Below are positions 18,987 through 31,275 of a stretch of 64,000 bases of DNA, piece after piece; positions within the stretch are counted from its first letter, which is position 1; every line of letters starts with the position of its first letter. The position numbers and the translations under genes are program-made. Source of the stretch: Burkholderia sp. GTDB taxonomy: Bacteria; Pseudomonadota; Gammaproteobacteria; Burkholderiales; Burkholderiaceae. The DNA is taken from assembly GCA_040954445.1 (NCBI GenBank), contig CP144362.1:124001-188000 (forward strand). Reading direction: 5' to 3'. The notes under the pieces were generated by a model, which saw only the letters and a list, made by a program, of their open reading frames with translations, was not told the origin of the DNA and made no database searches.

Positions 18987-19855
18987 GCTCACGGGCAATT
19001 GCATCAACCGCGCCATTACGCGACGCCGCACCGGGCATATCCGCTGGCCAATGAACGGCACCCTCGCGTGGCGGAATCGAAGGAATAGCACTGCGTGCAG
19101 CAATGGCCGCATGGCATGGCTTGGTGTCGTAGGCACCGTCACCGCCGATGACATCGATTTGTTCTTCGCGTGGAATCTGGTCGAGCAACTTGGCCAGAGC
19201 GTCACCGTCAGCCACATTCTGATTCGTCATTAGCGCGGCATGCACTTGACCTGTATTCGCGTTGAGCGCGAGATGGACTTTACGCCACGTGCGCCGCTTC
19301 GAGTAGCCGTGCTGGCGCACCTTCCATTCACCTTCTCCATAGACCTTCAGACCGGTGCTGTCGACAACCAGATGGATCGGTTCATTGTCACGAAGGATCG
19401 GCAGTTCGACATCAAGCGTTTTTGCCCGGCGACAGAGCGTGGTGTAATTCGGCACCGGCAAGCTCGGGAAGGCCAAATCGCGCAGACTTTGGGTGAAACC
19501 TTGCAGGGCGCGCAAGGTCAGTCGATAGACGGTCTTCACGCCAAGTAATGCCTGAATCAGCGTATCGCCGTATACACACGGGCGACCACGTGTGGGTATG
19601 GCATCGGGCATTCTGGCAAGGACAGCTTCATCTATCCATATTGTTATGTTCCCCCGGTTGATCAGGTCTTCATGATAGGCCGCCAAATTCCTGACACGGT
19701 AGCGTGTCTTCGGCTTACCTGTCTTGTGTATGTCCTTGCGCATTTTCTTGGCAAAAAATAGGCAGTGACTCTGGAATCTGATTTGATAGGGGGCTGGCCC
19801 CGCGACCATTGCGCGTAAAAATCAACAGATCTCGCTCGATGTATGCAATAAGGCC
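18987..19855 (-). pseudogene. IS-A fragment, right end missing
   Basis: Minus strand. The left end (19855) has decayed to GGCCTTATTGCATACATCGA. The transposase starts at about 19746 (MRKDIHKTGKPKTRYRV) and is intact to AVDAIARE, then the frame runs out into pepN-flanking DNA, so the catalytic E block is lost. Confidence 0.85.
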
Positions 19856-19978
19856 ATTTTAAGATCACGAATTGCGGATCAATATTGGGCATGCGCCTCC
19901 CGTTACTGCAGTGCCCAAGTTTAATAAATTGCCGAGAAAGTAAACAGCCCCGTCACGGTACAATTGAGAATTGGTCTT
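19856..19978. repeat. IS630 end remnant plus a third repeat family
   Basis: Bases 19856-19885 match the IS630 terminal repeat (AAGATCACGAATTGCGGATCA). Bases 19905-19965 hold TAATAAATTGCCGAGAAAGT followed by AAACAGCCCC, also found near 46140 and 47845. No gene is present; the block sits just after the ilvC stop. Confidence 0.6.
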
Positions 19979-22131
<2,153 letters not shown>

Positions 22132-22140
22132 ATTCCTTTC

Positions 22141-22238
22141 GCTAAATGCAGTGAGTTCATTTAATGAGTCAGGCTACTGGAGCCGCCGCATGGTGCGATT
22201 GGGCTGCGATGTCCGCAGGACTTCCTTCCGGTGCGTGA
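22141..22238 (-). other. Displaced upstream leader of ilvC
   Basis: This 98-bp stretch follows the second target duplication, so before insertion it lay directly upstream of the ilvC ribosome binding site. No ilvH coding end could be recognised, and another IS-A copy cuts it at 22239. Confidence 0.5.
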
Positions 22239-23364
22239 GGCGTTGTTGCATAAATCGAGTGTGAGGACGCAATGGCATCGACGGGCATAATTTCAGGCGA
22301 TACGAACGGATTACGGACGAGCGAGGTCCGCCATACGGTTGATGACGCCGACGCGAACGGAGACCTCGGTCGCCTGCGAGTCGATGTGACGCGCCCAGCA
22401 ACAGTTGCCGGTGAGGGTCTTGAACCGATACATCGCATTCTCGGCAAGCGATTGCCGGTGGTAGCCACTGTGTTGCTTCCATTCTCGACGACCGTCACGG
22501 ACAATTGCATCAACCGCGCCATTACGCCACGCCGCACCGGGCATATCCGCTGGACAATGAACGGCACCCTCGCGTGGTGGAATCGAAGGAATAGCACTGC
22601 GTGCAGCAATGGCCGCATGGCATGGCTTGGTGTCGTAGGCACCATCACCGCCGATGACATCGATTTGTTCTTCGCGTGGAATCTGGTCGAGCAACTTGGC
22701 CAGAGCGTCCCCGTCAACCACATTCTGATTCGTCATTAGCGCGGCATGCACTTGACCCGTATTGGCGTTGAGCGCGAGATGGACTTTACGCCACGTGCGC
22801 CGCTTCGAGTAGCCGTGCTGGCGCACCTTCCATTCACCTTCTCCATAGACCTTCAGACCGGTGCTGTCGACAACCAGATGGATCGGTTCGTTGTCACGAA
22901 GGATCGGCAGTTTGACATCAAGCGTTTTTGCCCGGCGACAGAGCGTGGTGTAATTCGGCACCGGCAAGCTCTGGAAGGCCAGATCGCGCAGACTTTGGGT
23001 GAAACCTTGCAGGGCGCGCGCAACGTCAGTCGATAGACGGTCTTCACGCCAAGTAATGCCTGAATCAGCGTATCGCCGTATAGACATGGGCGACCACGTG
23101 TGGGTATGGCATCGTGTATTCTGGCAAGGACGGCTTCATTCTATCCATATTGTTACGTTCCCCCGGTTGATCAGGCCTGCATTATAGGCCGCCCAATTCC
23201 TGAAACGGTAGCGTGCCTTCGGCTCACCTGTCTTGTGTATGTCCTTGCGAATTTTCTTGGAAAAAATTAGGCAGTTACTCTGGAATCTGACTTTATAGGG
23301 GGCTGGCCGGCGAGCGTTGCGCGTAAACCGTTAACGGCTTTCGCTCGATTGATGCAACAACGCC
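22239..23364 (-). mobile_element. IS-A copy 4, full length, transposase frameshifted
   Basis: Both ends are present (the left end has GATGCAACAACGCC). The transposase is interrupted near codon 78 by a 2-bp insertion (GCGCGCGCAACG), leaving a 258-aa 3' frame from 23087. A nearby deletion or insertion also alters the N-terminal frame. Flanks do not match. Confidence 0.88.
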
Positions 23365-24030
23365 GAACTGCCGGTCCTTCGTGACAATGAACCGATCCAT
23401 CTGGTTGTCGACAGCACCGGTCTGAAGGTCTATGGAGAAGGTGAATGGAAGGTGCGCCAGCACGGCTACTCGAAGCGGCGCACGTGGCGTAAAGTCCATC
23501 TCGCGCTCAACGCGAATACAGGTCAAGTGCATGCCGCGCTCATGACGAATCAGAATGTGGCTGACGGTGACGCTCTGGCCCAGTTGCTCGACCAGATTCC
23601 ACGCGAAGAACAAATCGATGTCATCGGCGGTGACGGTGCCTACGACACCAAGCCATGCCATGCGGCCATTGCTGCACGCAGTGCTATTCCTTCGATTCCG
23701 CCACGCGAGGGTGCCGCTCATTGGCCAGCGGATATGTCCGGTGCGGCGTGGCGTAATAACGCGGTTGATGCAATTGCCCGTGACGGTCGTCGAGAATGGA
23801 AGCAACACAGTGGCTACCACCGGCGATCGCTTGCCGAGAATGCGATGTATCGGTTCAAGACCCTCACCGGCCACTGTCTCTGGGCGCGTCACATCGCCGC
23901 GCAGGCGACCGAGGTCGCCGTTCGCGTCGGCGTCATCAACCGCATGGCGGACCTCGCTCGTCCGCAATCCGTTCGTATCGCCTGAATTATGCCCGTCCGA
24001 TGCCATGGCGTCCTCACGTTCGATTTATGC
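23365..24030 (+). pseudogene. IS-A right two-thirds fragment
   Basis: Begins inside the transposase gene (ELPVLRDNEPIHLVVDSTG) and runs to a terminal repeat clipped after CGATTTATGC at 24030. The DDE residues are all present, but the first 110 codons and the left end are missing. It is sandwiched between two other IS-A copies. Confidence 0.85.
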
Positions 24031-25161
24031 GGCGTTGTTGCATAAATCGAGCGAGATCCGTTGACGTTTACGCGCAATGGTCGCGGGGCCAGCCTCCTAT
24101 CAAGTCAGATTCCAGAGTAACTGCCTAATTTTTGCCAAGAAAATGCGCAAGGACATACACAAGAAAGGTGAGCCGAAGGCACGCTACCGTGTCAGGAATT
24201 GGGCGGCCTATAATGAAGGCCTGATCAGCCGGGGGAACGTAACAATATGGATAGATGAAGCCGTCCTTGCCAGAATGCCCGATGCCAGACCCACACGTGG
24301 TCGCCCGTGTGTATACGGCGATACGCTAATTCAGGCATTACTTGGCGTGAAGACCGTCTATCGACTGACCTTGCGCGCCCTGCAAGGTTTCACCCAAAGT
24401 CTGCGCGATTTGGCCTTCCCGAGCTTGCCGGTGCCGAATTACACCACGCTCTGTCGCCGGGCAAAAACGCTTGATGTCGAACTGCCGATCCTTCGTGACA
24501 ATGAACCGATCCATCTGGTTGTCGACAGCACCGGTCTGAAGGTCTATGGAGAAGGTGAATGGAAGGTGCGCCAGCACGGCTACTCGAAGCGGCGCACGTG
24601 GCGTAAAGTCCATCTCGCGCTCAACGCGAATACAGGTCAAGTGCATGCCGCGCTAATGACGAATCAGAATGTGGCTGACGGTGACGCTCTGGCCAAGTTG
24701 CTCGACCAGATTCCACGCGAAGAACAAATCGATGTCATCGGCGGTGACGGTGCCTACGACACCAAGCCATGCCATGCGGCCATTGCTGCACGCAGTGCTA
24801 TTCCTTCGATTCCGCCACGCGAGGGTGCCGCTCATTGGCCAGCGGATATGCCCGGTGCGGCGTGGCGTAATGGCGCGGTTGATGCAATTGCCCGTGACGG
24901 TCGTCGAGAATGGAAGCAACACAGTGGCTACCACCGGAGATCGCTTGCCGAGAATGCGATGTATCGGTTCAAGACCCTCACCGGCAACTGTCTCTGGGCG
25001 CGTCACATCGACTCGCAGGCGACCGAGGTCTCCATTCGCGTCGGCGTCATTAACCCATTAACCGTATGGCGGACCTCGCTCGTCCGCAATCCGTTCGTAT
25101 TGCCTAAAATTATGCCCGTCGATGCTATTGCATCCTCACACTCGATTTATGCAACAACGCC
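24031..25161 (+). mobile_element. IS-A copy 5, full length, C-terminal frameshift
   Basis: Complete ends. The transposase (ATG 24144) is normal through E270, but a short duplication near 25050 (CATTAACCCATTAACC) shifts the frame after VGVIN, and translation ends at 25168 beyond the IS. Confidence 0.88.
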
Positions 25162-25168
25162 AAAATGA
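24144..25168 (+). pseudogene. IS-A transposase with altered C-terminus
   Basis: About 341 aa, of which the first 300 match the intact copies. The final [13 protein letters not shown] is replaced by an out-of-frame tail. The catalytic triad is complete, so some activity cannot be excluded. Confidence 0.8.
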
Positions 25169-25277
25169 GGAATGATTTTCTAATTTCAAGATCAAGAATT
25201 GTGGATCAATAACAGGGGCTGCCCAGACCGTTGCGCGTAAACGTCAACGGATCTCGCTCGATTTATGCAACAACGCC
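25162..25277. repeat. IS630 end and IS-A left-end remnants
   Basis: 25162-25213 matches the IS630 terminus (GATTTTCTAATTTCAAGATC and GTGGATCAATA). 25214-25277 is the IS-A left-terminal 60 bp (CGTTGCGCGTAAACGTCAACG and terminal repeat). No gene. Confidence 0.7.
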
Positions 25278-25425
25278 CTAAACAACAGTAAGAATGATAT
25301 CTTCGCTTACTTTCCGAAATTCGTGGTGACGGCTTCCGCACCCTGGTGCAGGGCCTAGCGGTAAGCTTTGAAACGAAGATAGGCCCCAAGTGGGGTCCCA
25401 GGCAAGCAACATCAAGGCACTCTGA
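25278..25425 (+). pseudogene. Cold-shock protein remnant, copy 1
   Basis: Read with frameshifts this gives DIFAYF, then GDGFRTLVQGLAVSFETKIG, then SNIKAL and a stop at 25423-25425. That is the C-terminal half of a CspA-family RNA chaperone. The N-terminal half, with the RNP motifs, is cut off by the IS-A end at 25277. The remnant leads directly into infA. Confidence 0.7.
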
Positions 25426-25455
25426 TTCACCTGTCCCGTCATTGGAGAAGCGAAT

Positions 25456-25722
25456 TTGGCAAAGGAAGAACTACTGGAACTGGATGGCGTCGTGGACGAA
25501 GTGCTGCCCGACAGCCGTTATCGCGTGACGCTTGATAACGGTACCGTGGTGGCGGCTTACGCATCAGGTCGCCTCAAGAAGAACCACATTCGCATTCTTG
25601 CTGGTGACCGCGTTCGGCTCGAGATGTCGATGTACGACCTGACAAAGGGACGTATCAACTATCGTCACAAGGATGAACGCGCCTCGCTGAGCGTTCCCGG
25701 CCCAAACACCTTTCGGCGCTGA
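25456..25722 (+). CDS. infA: Translation initiation factor IF-1, copy 1
   Basis: 88 aa, an S1/OB-fold protein that binds the 30S A site during initiation. [20 protein letters not shown] and the [17 protein letters not shown] block mark the betaproteobacterial IF-1 with extended C-terminus. The start is TTG 25456 with GGAG upstream, usual for this paralogue. An identical second copy follows 557 bp downstream. Confidence 0.95.
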   Translation: MAKEELLELDGVVDEVLPDSRYRVTLDNGTVVAAYASGRLKKNHIRILAGDRVRLEMSMYDLTKGRINYRHKDERASLSVPGPNTFRR

Positions 25723-25725
25723 CGC

Positions 25726-25834
25726 GGCGTTGTTGCATAAATCGAGCGTGAGGACGCCATGGAACGGATTGCGGACGAGCGAGGTCCGCAATCCGTTCCA
25801 TGGCGTCCTCACGCTCGATTTATGCAACAACGCC
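25726..25834. mobile_element. MITE-A (109 bp) between infA copies
   Basis: A perfect-looking palindrome: IS-A end, CCATGGAACGGATTGCGGAC, loop GAGCGAG, then the complement. Both arms carry the CATGGAACGG deletion junction. It forms the junction of the tandem duplication. Confidence 0.85.
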
Positions 25835-25982
25835 CTAAACAACAGTAAGAATGATATCTTCGCTTACTTTCCGAAATTCGTGGTGACGGCTTCCGCACCC
25901 TGGTGCAGGGCCTAGCGGTAAGCTTTGAAACGAAGATAGGCCCCAAGTGGGGTCCCAGGCAAGCAACATCAAGGCACTCTGA
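25835..25982 (+). pseudogene. Cold-shock protein remnant, copy 2
   Basis: Identical to the remnant at 25278-25425, including its frameshifts, and truncated at the same point by an IS-A end. Confidence 0.7.
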
Positions 25983-26012
25983 TTCACCTGTCCCGTCATT
26001 GGAGAAGCGAAT

Positions 26013-26279
26013 TTGGCAAAGGAAGAACTACTGGAACTGGATGGCGTCGTGGACGAAGTGCTGCCCGACAGCCGTTATCGCGTGACGCTTGATAACGGTA
26101 CCGTGGTGGCGGCTTACGCATCAGGTCGCCTCAAGAAGAACCACATTCGCATTCTTGCTGGTGACCGCGTTCGGCTCGAGATGTCGATGTACGACCTGAC
26201 AAAGGGACGTATCAACTATCGTCACAAGGATGAACGCGCCTCGCTGAGCGTTCCCGGCCCAAACACCTTTCGGCGCTGA
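26013..26279 (+). CDS. infA: Translation initiation factor IF-1, copy 2
   Basis: 88 aa, identical in sequence to the copy at 25456, also TTG-started with the same leader. Followed 3 bp later by an IS-A end. Confidence 0.95.
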   Translation: MAKEELLELDGVVDEVLPDSRYRVTLDNGTVVAAYASGRLKKNHIRILAGDRVRLEMSMYDLTKGRINYRHKDERASLSVPGPNTFRR

Positions 26280-26282
26280 CGC

Positions 26283-26937
26283 GGCGTTGTTGCATAAATC
26301 GAGCGTGAGGACGCCATGGAACGGATTGCGGACGAGCGAGGTCCGCCATACGGTTGATGAGACGCCGACGCGCACGGAGACCTCGGTCGCCTGCGCGTCG
26401 ATGTGATGCGCCCAGAGACAGTTGCCGGTGAGGGTCTTGAACCGATACATCGCATTCTTTGCAAGCGATCGCCGATGGTAGCCACTGTCTTGCTTCCATT
26501 CTCGACGAACGTCACGGGCAATTGCATCAACCGCGCCATTACGCCACGCCGCACCGGGCATATCCACTGGCCAATGAACGGCACCCTCGCGTGGTGGAAT
26601 CGAAGGAATAGCACTGCGTGCAGCAATGGCCGCATGGCATGGCTTGGTGTCGTAGGCACCATCACCGCCGATGACATCGCTTTGTTCTTCGCGTGGAATC
26701 TGGTCGAGCAACTTGGCCAGAGCGTCACCGTCAGCCACATTTTGATTCGTCATTAGCGCGGCATGCACTTGACCCGTATTCGCGTTGAGCGCGAGATGGA
26801 CTTTACGTCACGTGCGCCGCTTCGAGTAGCCGTGCTGGCGCACCCCTTCCATCCACCTTCTCCATAGACCTTCAGACCGGTGCTGTCGACAACCAGATAA
26901 ATCGGTTCATTGTCACGAAGGATTGGCAGTTCGACAT
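26283..26937 (-). pseudogene. IS-A fragment, left end missing
   Basis: Right end at 26283. The first part matches the MITE arm at 25726, then changes to ordinary IS-A sequence with an internal deletion of the last transposase codons. The transposase covers the catalytic D and E blocks but is frameshifted near 26845 and truncated at VELPILRDNEPI, where the MITE at 26938 joins. Confidence 0.82.
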
Positions 26938-27038
26938 GGCGTTATTGCATAAATCGAGCGTGAGGACGCCCATGGCATCGACGGGATAATTTCAGGCGAT
27001 GCCATGGCGTCCTCACGCTCGATTTATGCAATAACGCC
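26938..27038. mobile_element. MITE-A with paired end variant (101 bp)
   Basis: Ends read GGCGTTATTGCAT and ATGCAATAACGCC: the same G-to-A change at both termini. The body is two right ends meeting at GGCATCG/GCGATGCC. It lies 49 bp upstream of cobE. Confidence 0.82.
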
Positions 27039-27087
27039 GTGATGCGGCTTACCTCAAATCTGTGTCTAGAAAAACCGGAGCCGCCGC

Positions 27088-27483
27088 ATGCATTGCTACA
27101 GATCAGCCCCGCCGCGCATCGTCGTCGGGGTCGGCTGCCGCGCCGGCAAGTCGCCCGAGGCGATCGAGACTGCCATCGCTGCCGCGCTTGCGTGTCGTCC
27201 CAGCCTCGTGCTGGCCGATATCGCCCGAGTCGCGACGCTCGACGCCAAGGCTGGCGAGCCAGGCCTGGTGGCGTGCTGCGCGCGCCATGGCTGGCCGCTG
27301 GTGGCGATCGCCCCGGCCACGCCACTGGCGGACGGCACGGCCCTGACTTCGACCGTCTTCGCGCGCTTCGGTGTCGAAGGCGTGTGCGAGCCCTGCGCGT
27401 TGGCCGCCGCACCGCATGGCCGACTGCTGGTGCCGAAGACGATTGTCGACGGGGTGACGGTGGCGATCGCCGAACCCGCGTAA
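27088..27483 (+). CDS. cobE: Cobalamin biosynthesis protein CobE/CbiG C-terminal domain
   Basis: 131 aa. It matches the CbiG C-terminal/CobE fold: GVGCRAGKSPEAIETAI at 13-29, ADIARVATLDAKAGEPGL at 44-61, then GVCEPCALAAA. This domain takes part in the precorrin steps of aerobic B12 synthesis. No other cob gene is in the window, so either the cluster was broken by IS or this is a stranded survivor. ATG 27088 gives a normal-length product. Confidence 0.82.
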   Translation: MHCYRSAPPRIVVGVGCRAGKSPEAIETAIAAALACRPSLVLADIARVATLDAKAGEPGLVACCARHGWPLVAIAPATPLADGTALTSTVFARFGVEGVCEPCALAAAPHGRLLVPKTIVDGVTVAIAEPA

Positions 27484-27545
27484 GCGGGGGCACCTGCCGC
27501 AGCCCCTGCCGGATGCCCCGATATTTTTACCTGTTTCCTCGTATC

Positions 27546-27630
27546 GGCGTTGTTGCATAAATCGAGCGAGAGCCACGTTGCGCATAAACGTCAACGGCTC
27601 TCGCTCGATTTATGCAACGCCCACAACGCC
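27546..27630. mobile_element. Left-end/left-end IS-A mini-palindrome
   Basis: Unlike the other MITEs this one is built from two IS-A left ends (…CGAGCGAGAGCC… and …GGCTCTCGCTCG…) turning within the CGTTG/CAACG inverted repeat of the left end. The right margin is duplicated (CAACGCCCACAACGCC). Confidence 0.7.
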
Positions 27631-27747
27631 CTCATGGCCTGATCGCAAAAGCGTGATTGATCCGCAATTTCAAGATCACAAATTGTGGATAAATAAACAA
27701 CTGGATCCGCTACACCGTTCCTTTGGACGCTAACTGTTGTAGTTGAC
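27631..27747. other. Non-coding stretch with IS630 end sequences
   Basis: Contains GATCCGCAATTTCAAGATCA with CACAAATTGTGGAT, both IS630-terminal, at 27658-27692. The remaining 50 bp show no gene. Confidence 0.5.
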
Positions 27748-27909
27748 GGCGTTGTTGCATAAATCGAGTGTGAGGACGCAATGGAACGGATTGCGGACCT
27801 CGCTCGTCCGCAATCCGTTCATATCGCCTGAAATTATTGATTCGAAATTCGTGATCAATATGCCCGTCGATGCCATTGCGTCCTCGCGCTTGATTTATGC
27901 AACAACGCC
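27748..27909. mobile_element. MITE-A with an IS630-end mini-insert
   Basis: IS-A right ends face each other around GCGGAC-CTCGCTC-GTCCGC. The left arm carries the CAATGGAACGG junction. An 8-bp repeat TAGTTGAC flanks the element (27740-27747 and 27910-27917). Inside, at about 27835-27861, a 22-bp insert of IS630 end sequence (TTGATTCGAAATTCGTGATC...) is flanked by TA on both sides. Confidence 0.82.
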
Positions 27910-28087
27910 TAGTTGACTGTCGGAGTTTGATACCTCTCCGCTTGGGGGAGGAACTTTATTGACAAATGGAACTTCATTGACAAACAAATACCGTCTGGCT
28001 AGTATCAACTCAAATTTCTGACAATCATCTGCTTTTTAAGCACAAAATTACCGATCAATGCAGTACTGCTCCCTCACCCAGGTATGT

Positions 28088-28702
28088 ATGCGCGCCGTCT
28101 CCAGGCTATTTGTCGGCGTCCTCATTGCTGCAGATCCATGCGCGTTCGCCGACGAAGCCAGCAATTTAAATCAGAATGTCGTATTCTCGACCCAATCCGG
28201 GTCAAATTCTTCCACCCAGAATCTGCAAGGCAGCACCCCGAAAACCAGCACTGGCGGCATCAAATCATTCCTGTCCGGCATGGCCAGCGACGTGGTGGTC
28301 GGCGCGCTGAGTATGATCGGAGTGCGCTACCGTTGGGGTGGCAATTCTCCTGATTCTGGCCTCGATTGCAGCGGCTTCGTGCGCTACGTGTTTCAGGACA
28401 CGCTGGGCATGTTGCTGCCTCGGCGCGCCGAGGAAATGAGCCGCGTTGGCGAGAAGGTCCGCATGAGCGAGCTCATGCCGGGCGACCTGGTGTTCTTCAA
28501 CACCATGCGCCGCACCTTCTCGCACGTGGGCATCTACATCGGCGACAACAAATTTGTACATTCGCCTTCGACGGGCAGCACGATCCGCGTCGACGATCTC
28601 GACAGCAGCTACTGGGAAAAGCGCTTCACCGGCGCGCGTCGTCTCGAGGCGTTGTTGCATAAATCGCGCGTGAGGATGCAACGGCATCGACGGACATATT
28701 GA
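28088..28702 (+). CDS. NlpC/P60 (C40) peptidoglycan peptidase, 3' end altered
   Basis: A secreted cell-wall hydrolase: signal peptide from MRAVSRLF to about AFA|DE, a Ser/Thr-rich linker, then the catalytic domain. The motifs are GVRYRWGGN, LDCSGFVRYVF (Cys nucleophile), MPGDLVFF and SHVGIYIGDNKFVHSPS (His). The domain is complete to about RFTGARRLE; from 28648 the frame reads through an IS-A end and stops at 28702, adding an unrelated tail. ATG 28088 is favoured over 28058 because it gives a clean signal peptide. Confidence 0.85.
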   Translation: MRAVSRLFVGVLIAADPCAFADEASNLNQNVVFSTQSGSNSSTQNLQGSTPKTSTGGIKSFLSGMASDVVVGALSMIGVRYRWGGNSPDSGLDCSGFVRYVFQDTLGMLLPRRAEEMSRVGEKVRMSELMPGDLVFFNTMRRTFSHVGIYIGDNKFVHSPSTGSTIRVDDLDSSYWEKRFTGARRLEALLHKSRVRMQRHRRTY

Positions 28703-28727
28703 CTCGCAAGTCGAGACCTTGAAATTA
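28648..28727. mobile_element. IS-A right-end remnant (80 bp)
   Basis: Terminal repeat at 28648 and about 50 bp of right-end sequence (GGATGCAACGGCATCGACGG), then a short stretch resembling an IS630 end before the next IS-A left end. Confidence 0.7.
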
Positions 28728-29329
28728 GGCGTTGTTGCATAAATCTGGTGAGAGCCGTTGACGTTGACGTTTACGCGCACCGGTCGCGGGGCCAGCCCCT
28801 ATCAAGTCAGATTCCAGGGTAACTGCCTAATTTTTTCAAGAAAATGCGTAAGGACATACACAAGACAGGTGAGCCGAAGGCACGCTACCGCGTCAGGAAT
28901 TGGGCGGCCCCTATAATGAATGCCTGATCAACCGGGGGAACGTGACTATATGGATAGATGAAGCCGTCCTTGCCAGGATACCCGACGCCATACCCACACG
29001 TGGTCCCCCGAGTCTATACGGCGATACGCTGATTCAGGCATTACTTGGCGTGAAGACCGTCTATTGGCTAACGAAGCGCGCCCCGCAAAGTTTCACCCAA
29101 AGTCTGCGTAATCTGCGCCTTCCTAGAGCTTGCTAATACTGCATTGTACCACGCTCTTTCGCCGGGCAAAAACGTTTGATGTCGAACTGCCGATCCTTCG
29201 GCGACAACGAACCGATCCATCTGGTTGTCGACAGCACCGGCCTGAAGGTCTATAGCGAAAGTGAATGGAAGGGGTTTCGCCAGCACGGCTACTCGAAGCG
29301 GCGCACGTGGCGTAAAGTCTATCTCGCGC
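28728..29329 (+). pseudogene. IS-A left-half fragment, multiply frameshifted
   Basis: Left end at 28728. The transposase start is at about 28843. The frame is broken at RNWAAP (28907), at PRACxYCI (29130), and again near 29270. It is cut at 29329 by another IS-A copy. Confidence 0.82.
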
Positions 29330-30479
29330 GGCGTTGTTGTATAAATCGAGCGTGAGGACGCCATGGCATCGACGGGCATAATTTCAGGCGATACGAACGG
29401 ATTGCGGACGAGCGAGGTCCCGCCATACGGTTGATGACGCCGACGCGAACGGAGACCTCGGTCGCCTGCGAGTCGATGTGACGCGCCCAGAGACAGTTGC
29501 CGGCGAAGGTCTTGAACCGATACATCGCATTCTCGGCAAGCGATCGTCGGTGGTAGCCACTGTGTTGCTTCCATTCTCGACGACCGTCACTGGCAATTGC
29601 ATCAACCGCGCCATTACGCCACGCCGCACCGGGCATATCCGCTGGCCAATGAACGGCACCCTCGCGTGGCGGAATCGAAGGAATAGCACTGCGTGCAGCA
29701 ATGGCCGCATGGCATGGCTTGGTGTGTCGTATGCACCATCACCGCCGATGACATCGATTTGTTCTTCGCGTGGAATCTGGTCGAGCAACTTGGCCAGAGC
29801 GTCACCGTCAGCCACACTCTGATTCGTCATTAGCGCGGCATGCACTTGACCCGTATTCGCGTTGAGCGCGAGATGGACTTTACGCCACGTGCGCCGCTTC
29901 GAGTAGCCGTGCTGGCGCACCTTCCATTCACCTTCTCCATAGACCTTCAGGCCGGTGCTGTCGACATCCAGATGGGATCGGTTCATTGCCATGAAGGATC
30001 GGCAGTTCGACATCAAGCGTTTGTGCCCGGCGCCAGAGCGTGGTGTAATTCGGCACCGGCAAGCTCGGGAAGGCCAGATCGCGCAGACTTTGGGTGAAAC
30101 CTTGCAGGGCGCGCAACGTCAGTCGATAGACGGTCTTCACGCCAAGCAATGCGTGAATCAGCGTATCGCCGTATAGACACGGGCGACCACATGTGGGTAT
30201 GGCATCGGGTATTCTGGCAAGGACGGCTGCATCTATCCATATCGTTACGTTCCCCGGGTTGATCCAGGCCTTCATTATAGGGGCCGCCCAATTCCTGACA
30301 CGGTAGCGTGCCTTCGGCTCACCTTTCTTGTGTATAGCCTTGCGAATTTTCTTGGCAAAATTGGCAAAATCTTGGCAAAAATTAGGCAGTTACTCTGGAA
30401 TCTGACTTGATAGGAGGCTGGCCCCGCGACCGTTGCGCGTAAACGTCAACGGATCTCGCTCGATTTATGCAACAACGCC
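29330..30479 (-). mobile_element. IS-A copy 6, full length, inactive
   Basis: Both ends present, transposase on the minus strand, with several single-base indels (for example near 29420, 29733, 29975 and 30262). A short tandem expansion of TTGGCAAAAT lies at 30350-30380 between left end and gene. Flanks do not match. Confidence 0.87.
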
Positions 30480-30533
30480 CGTAAACAGCACCGACCCTAG
30501 CATAGATTTATGCAACAACGCCCCATTGCGTCC

Positions 30534-31151
30534 TTACGCACGATTTATCCAACAACACCGTTTTTCTTGCGCACGCTCCAGCGCGAACGCGATGATCGCG
30601 CGTTTCTTCGCCTCTGAATCGTCTGCGGAGACGGCGGCCTCGCGCTCGCGGCGCTGGCGTGCCACGTGCTGGTCATGCCGCGTACGTGCCGTGTCGGCCT
30701 GTTGCTGGGTCCAGGCATCCCAACCGGTGTGCTCGCCGGTGACCGGGATCATCGTGATGCAGTCGACGGGGCAGGGAGCCACGCATAGGTCGCAACCCGT
30801 ACAAAATTCAGCGACCACCGTGTGTATCTGCTTCGGCGCCCCTACGATCGCGTCGACCGGGCAGGCCTGGATGCACAGCGTGCAGCCGATGCAGAGCTGC
30901 TCGTCGATCACGGCCAGCGGGCGCGGGCGTTCCTCGCCATGTTCGACGGCCAACGGGATCACCGGCCTACCGAGCAGGCCGGCCTGCCGAGCGATACCTT
31001 CCTCGCCGCCGGGTGGGCATTGGTTGTAGTTGGCACTTCCATTGGCAATCCCCTCGGCATAAGGACGGCAGCCATCGAAACCGCACTTCGTGCATTGTGT
31101 CTGGGGCAGCAGATCTTCGATGCGATCCGCGAGTTTTCTGGTGTCGGTCAT
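30534..31151 (-). CDS. rnfB: Electron transport complex subunit RnfB/RsxB, truncated
   Basis: An iron-sulfur ferredoxin-type protein. The N-terminal cluster motif CTKCGFDGC and two 4Fe-4S motifs ([24 protein letters not shown]) are intact. ATG 31151 ([20 protein letters not shown]) is chosen over 31202. The native C-terminus ends near ALERAQEK at about 30560, where a decayed IS-A end supplies the tail RCCWINRA and the stop. No other rnf subunits are nearby, as in many betaproteobacteria where rnfB is solitary. Confidence 0.87.
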   Translation of the reverse strand: MTDTRKLADRIEDLLPQTQCTKCGFDGCRPYAEGIANGSANYNQCPPGGEEGIARQAGLLGRPVIPLAVEHGEERPRPLAVIDEQLCIGCTLCIQACPVDAIVGAPKQIHTVVAEFCTGCDLCVAPCPVDCITMIPVTGEHTGWDAWTQQQADTARTRHDQHVARQRREREAAVSADDSEAKKRAIIAFALERAQEKRCCWINRA

Positions 31152-31275
31152 GGTGATGGCTGGGCTGGCGCGCGCCAGGGCGCGGGGGATCGTTGCTGCC
31201 AAAATCGTTCAGAAAGCTGGAAATTATCGCCGGTTTCCCGTCTGCCTGGCGCTTGGCTACGCCTTTGCGTATAAA

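Larger units (their letters stand above)
25278..26391 (+). repeat. infA: 557-bp tandem duplication (csp remnant, infA, MITE-A)
   Basis: Bases 25278-25834 are repeated from 25835. The second unit stays identical through infA and into the IS-A end, diverging near 26350 where it continues as a longer IS-A fragment. The shared frameshifts in the csp remnant show that decay preceded duplication. Confidence 0.93.

Noticed and set aside
25278-26279. infA as cargo of a composite transposon
   Set aside because: The IS-A ends around infA have no matching 9-bp flanks; recombination between MITEs explains the tandem copy more simply.
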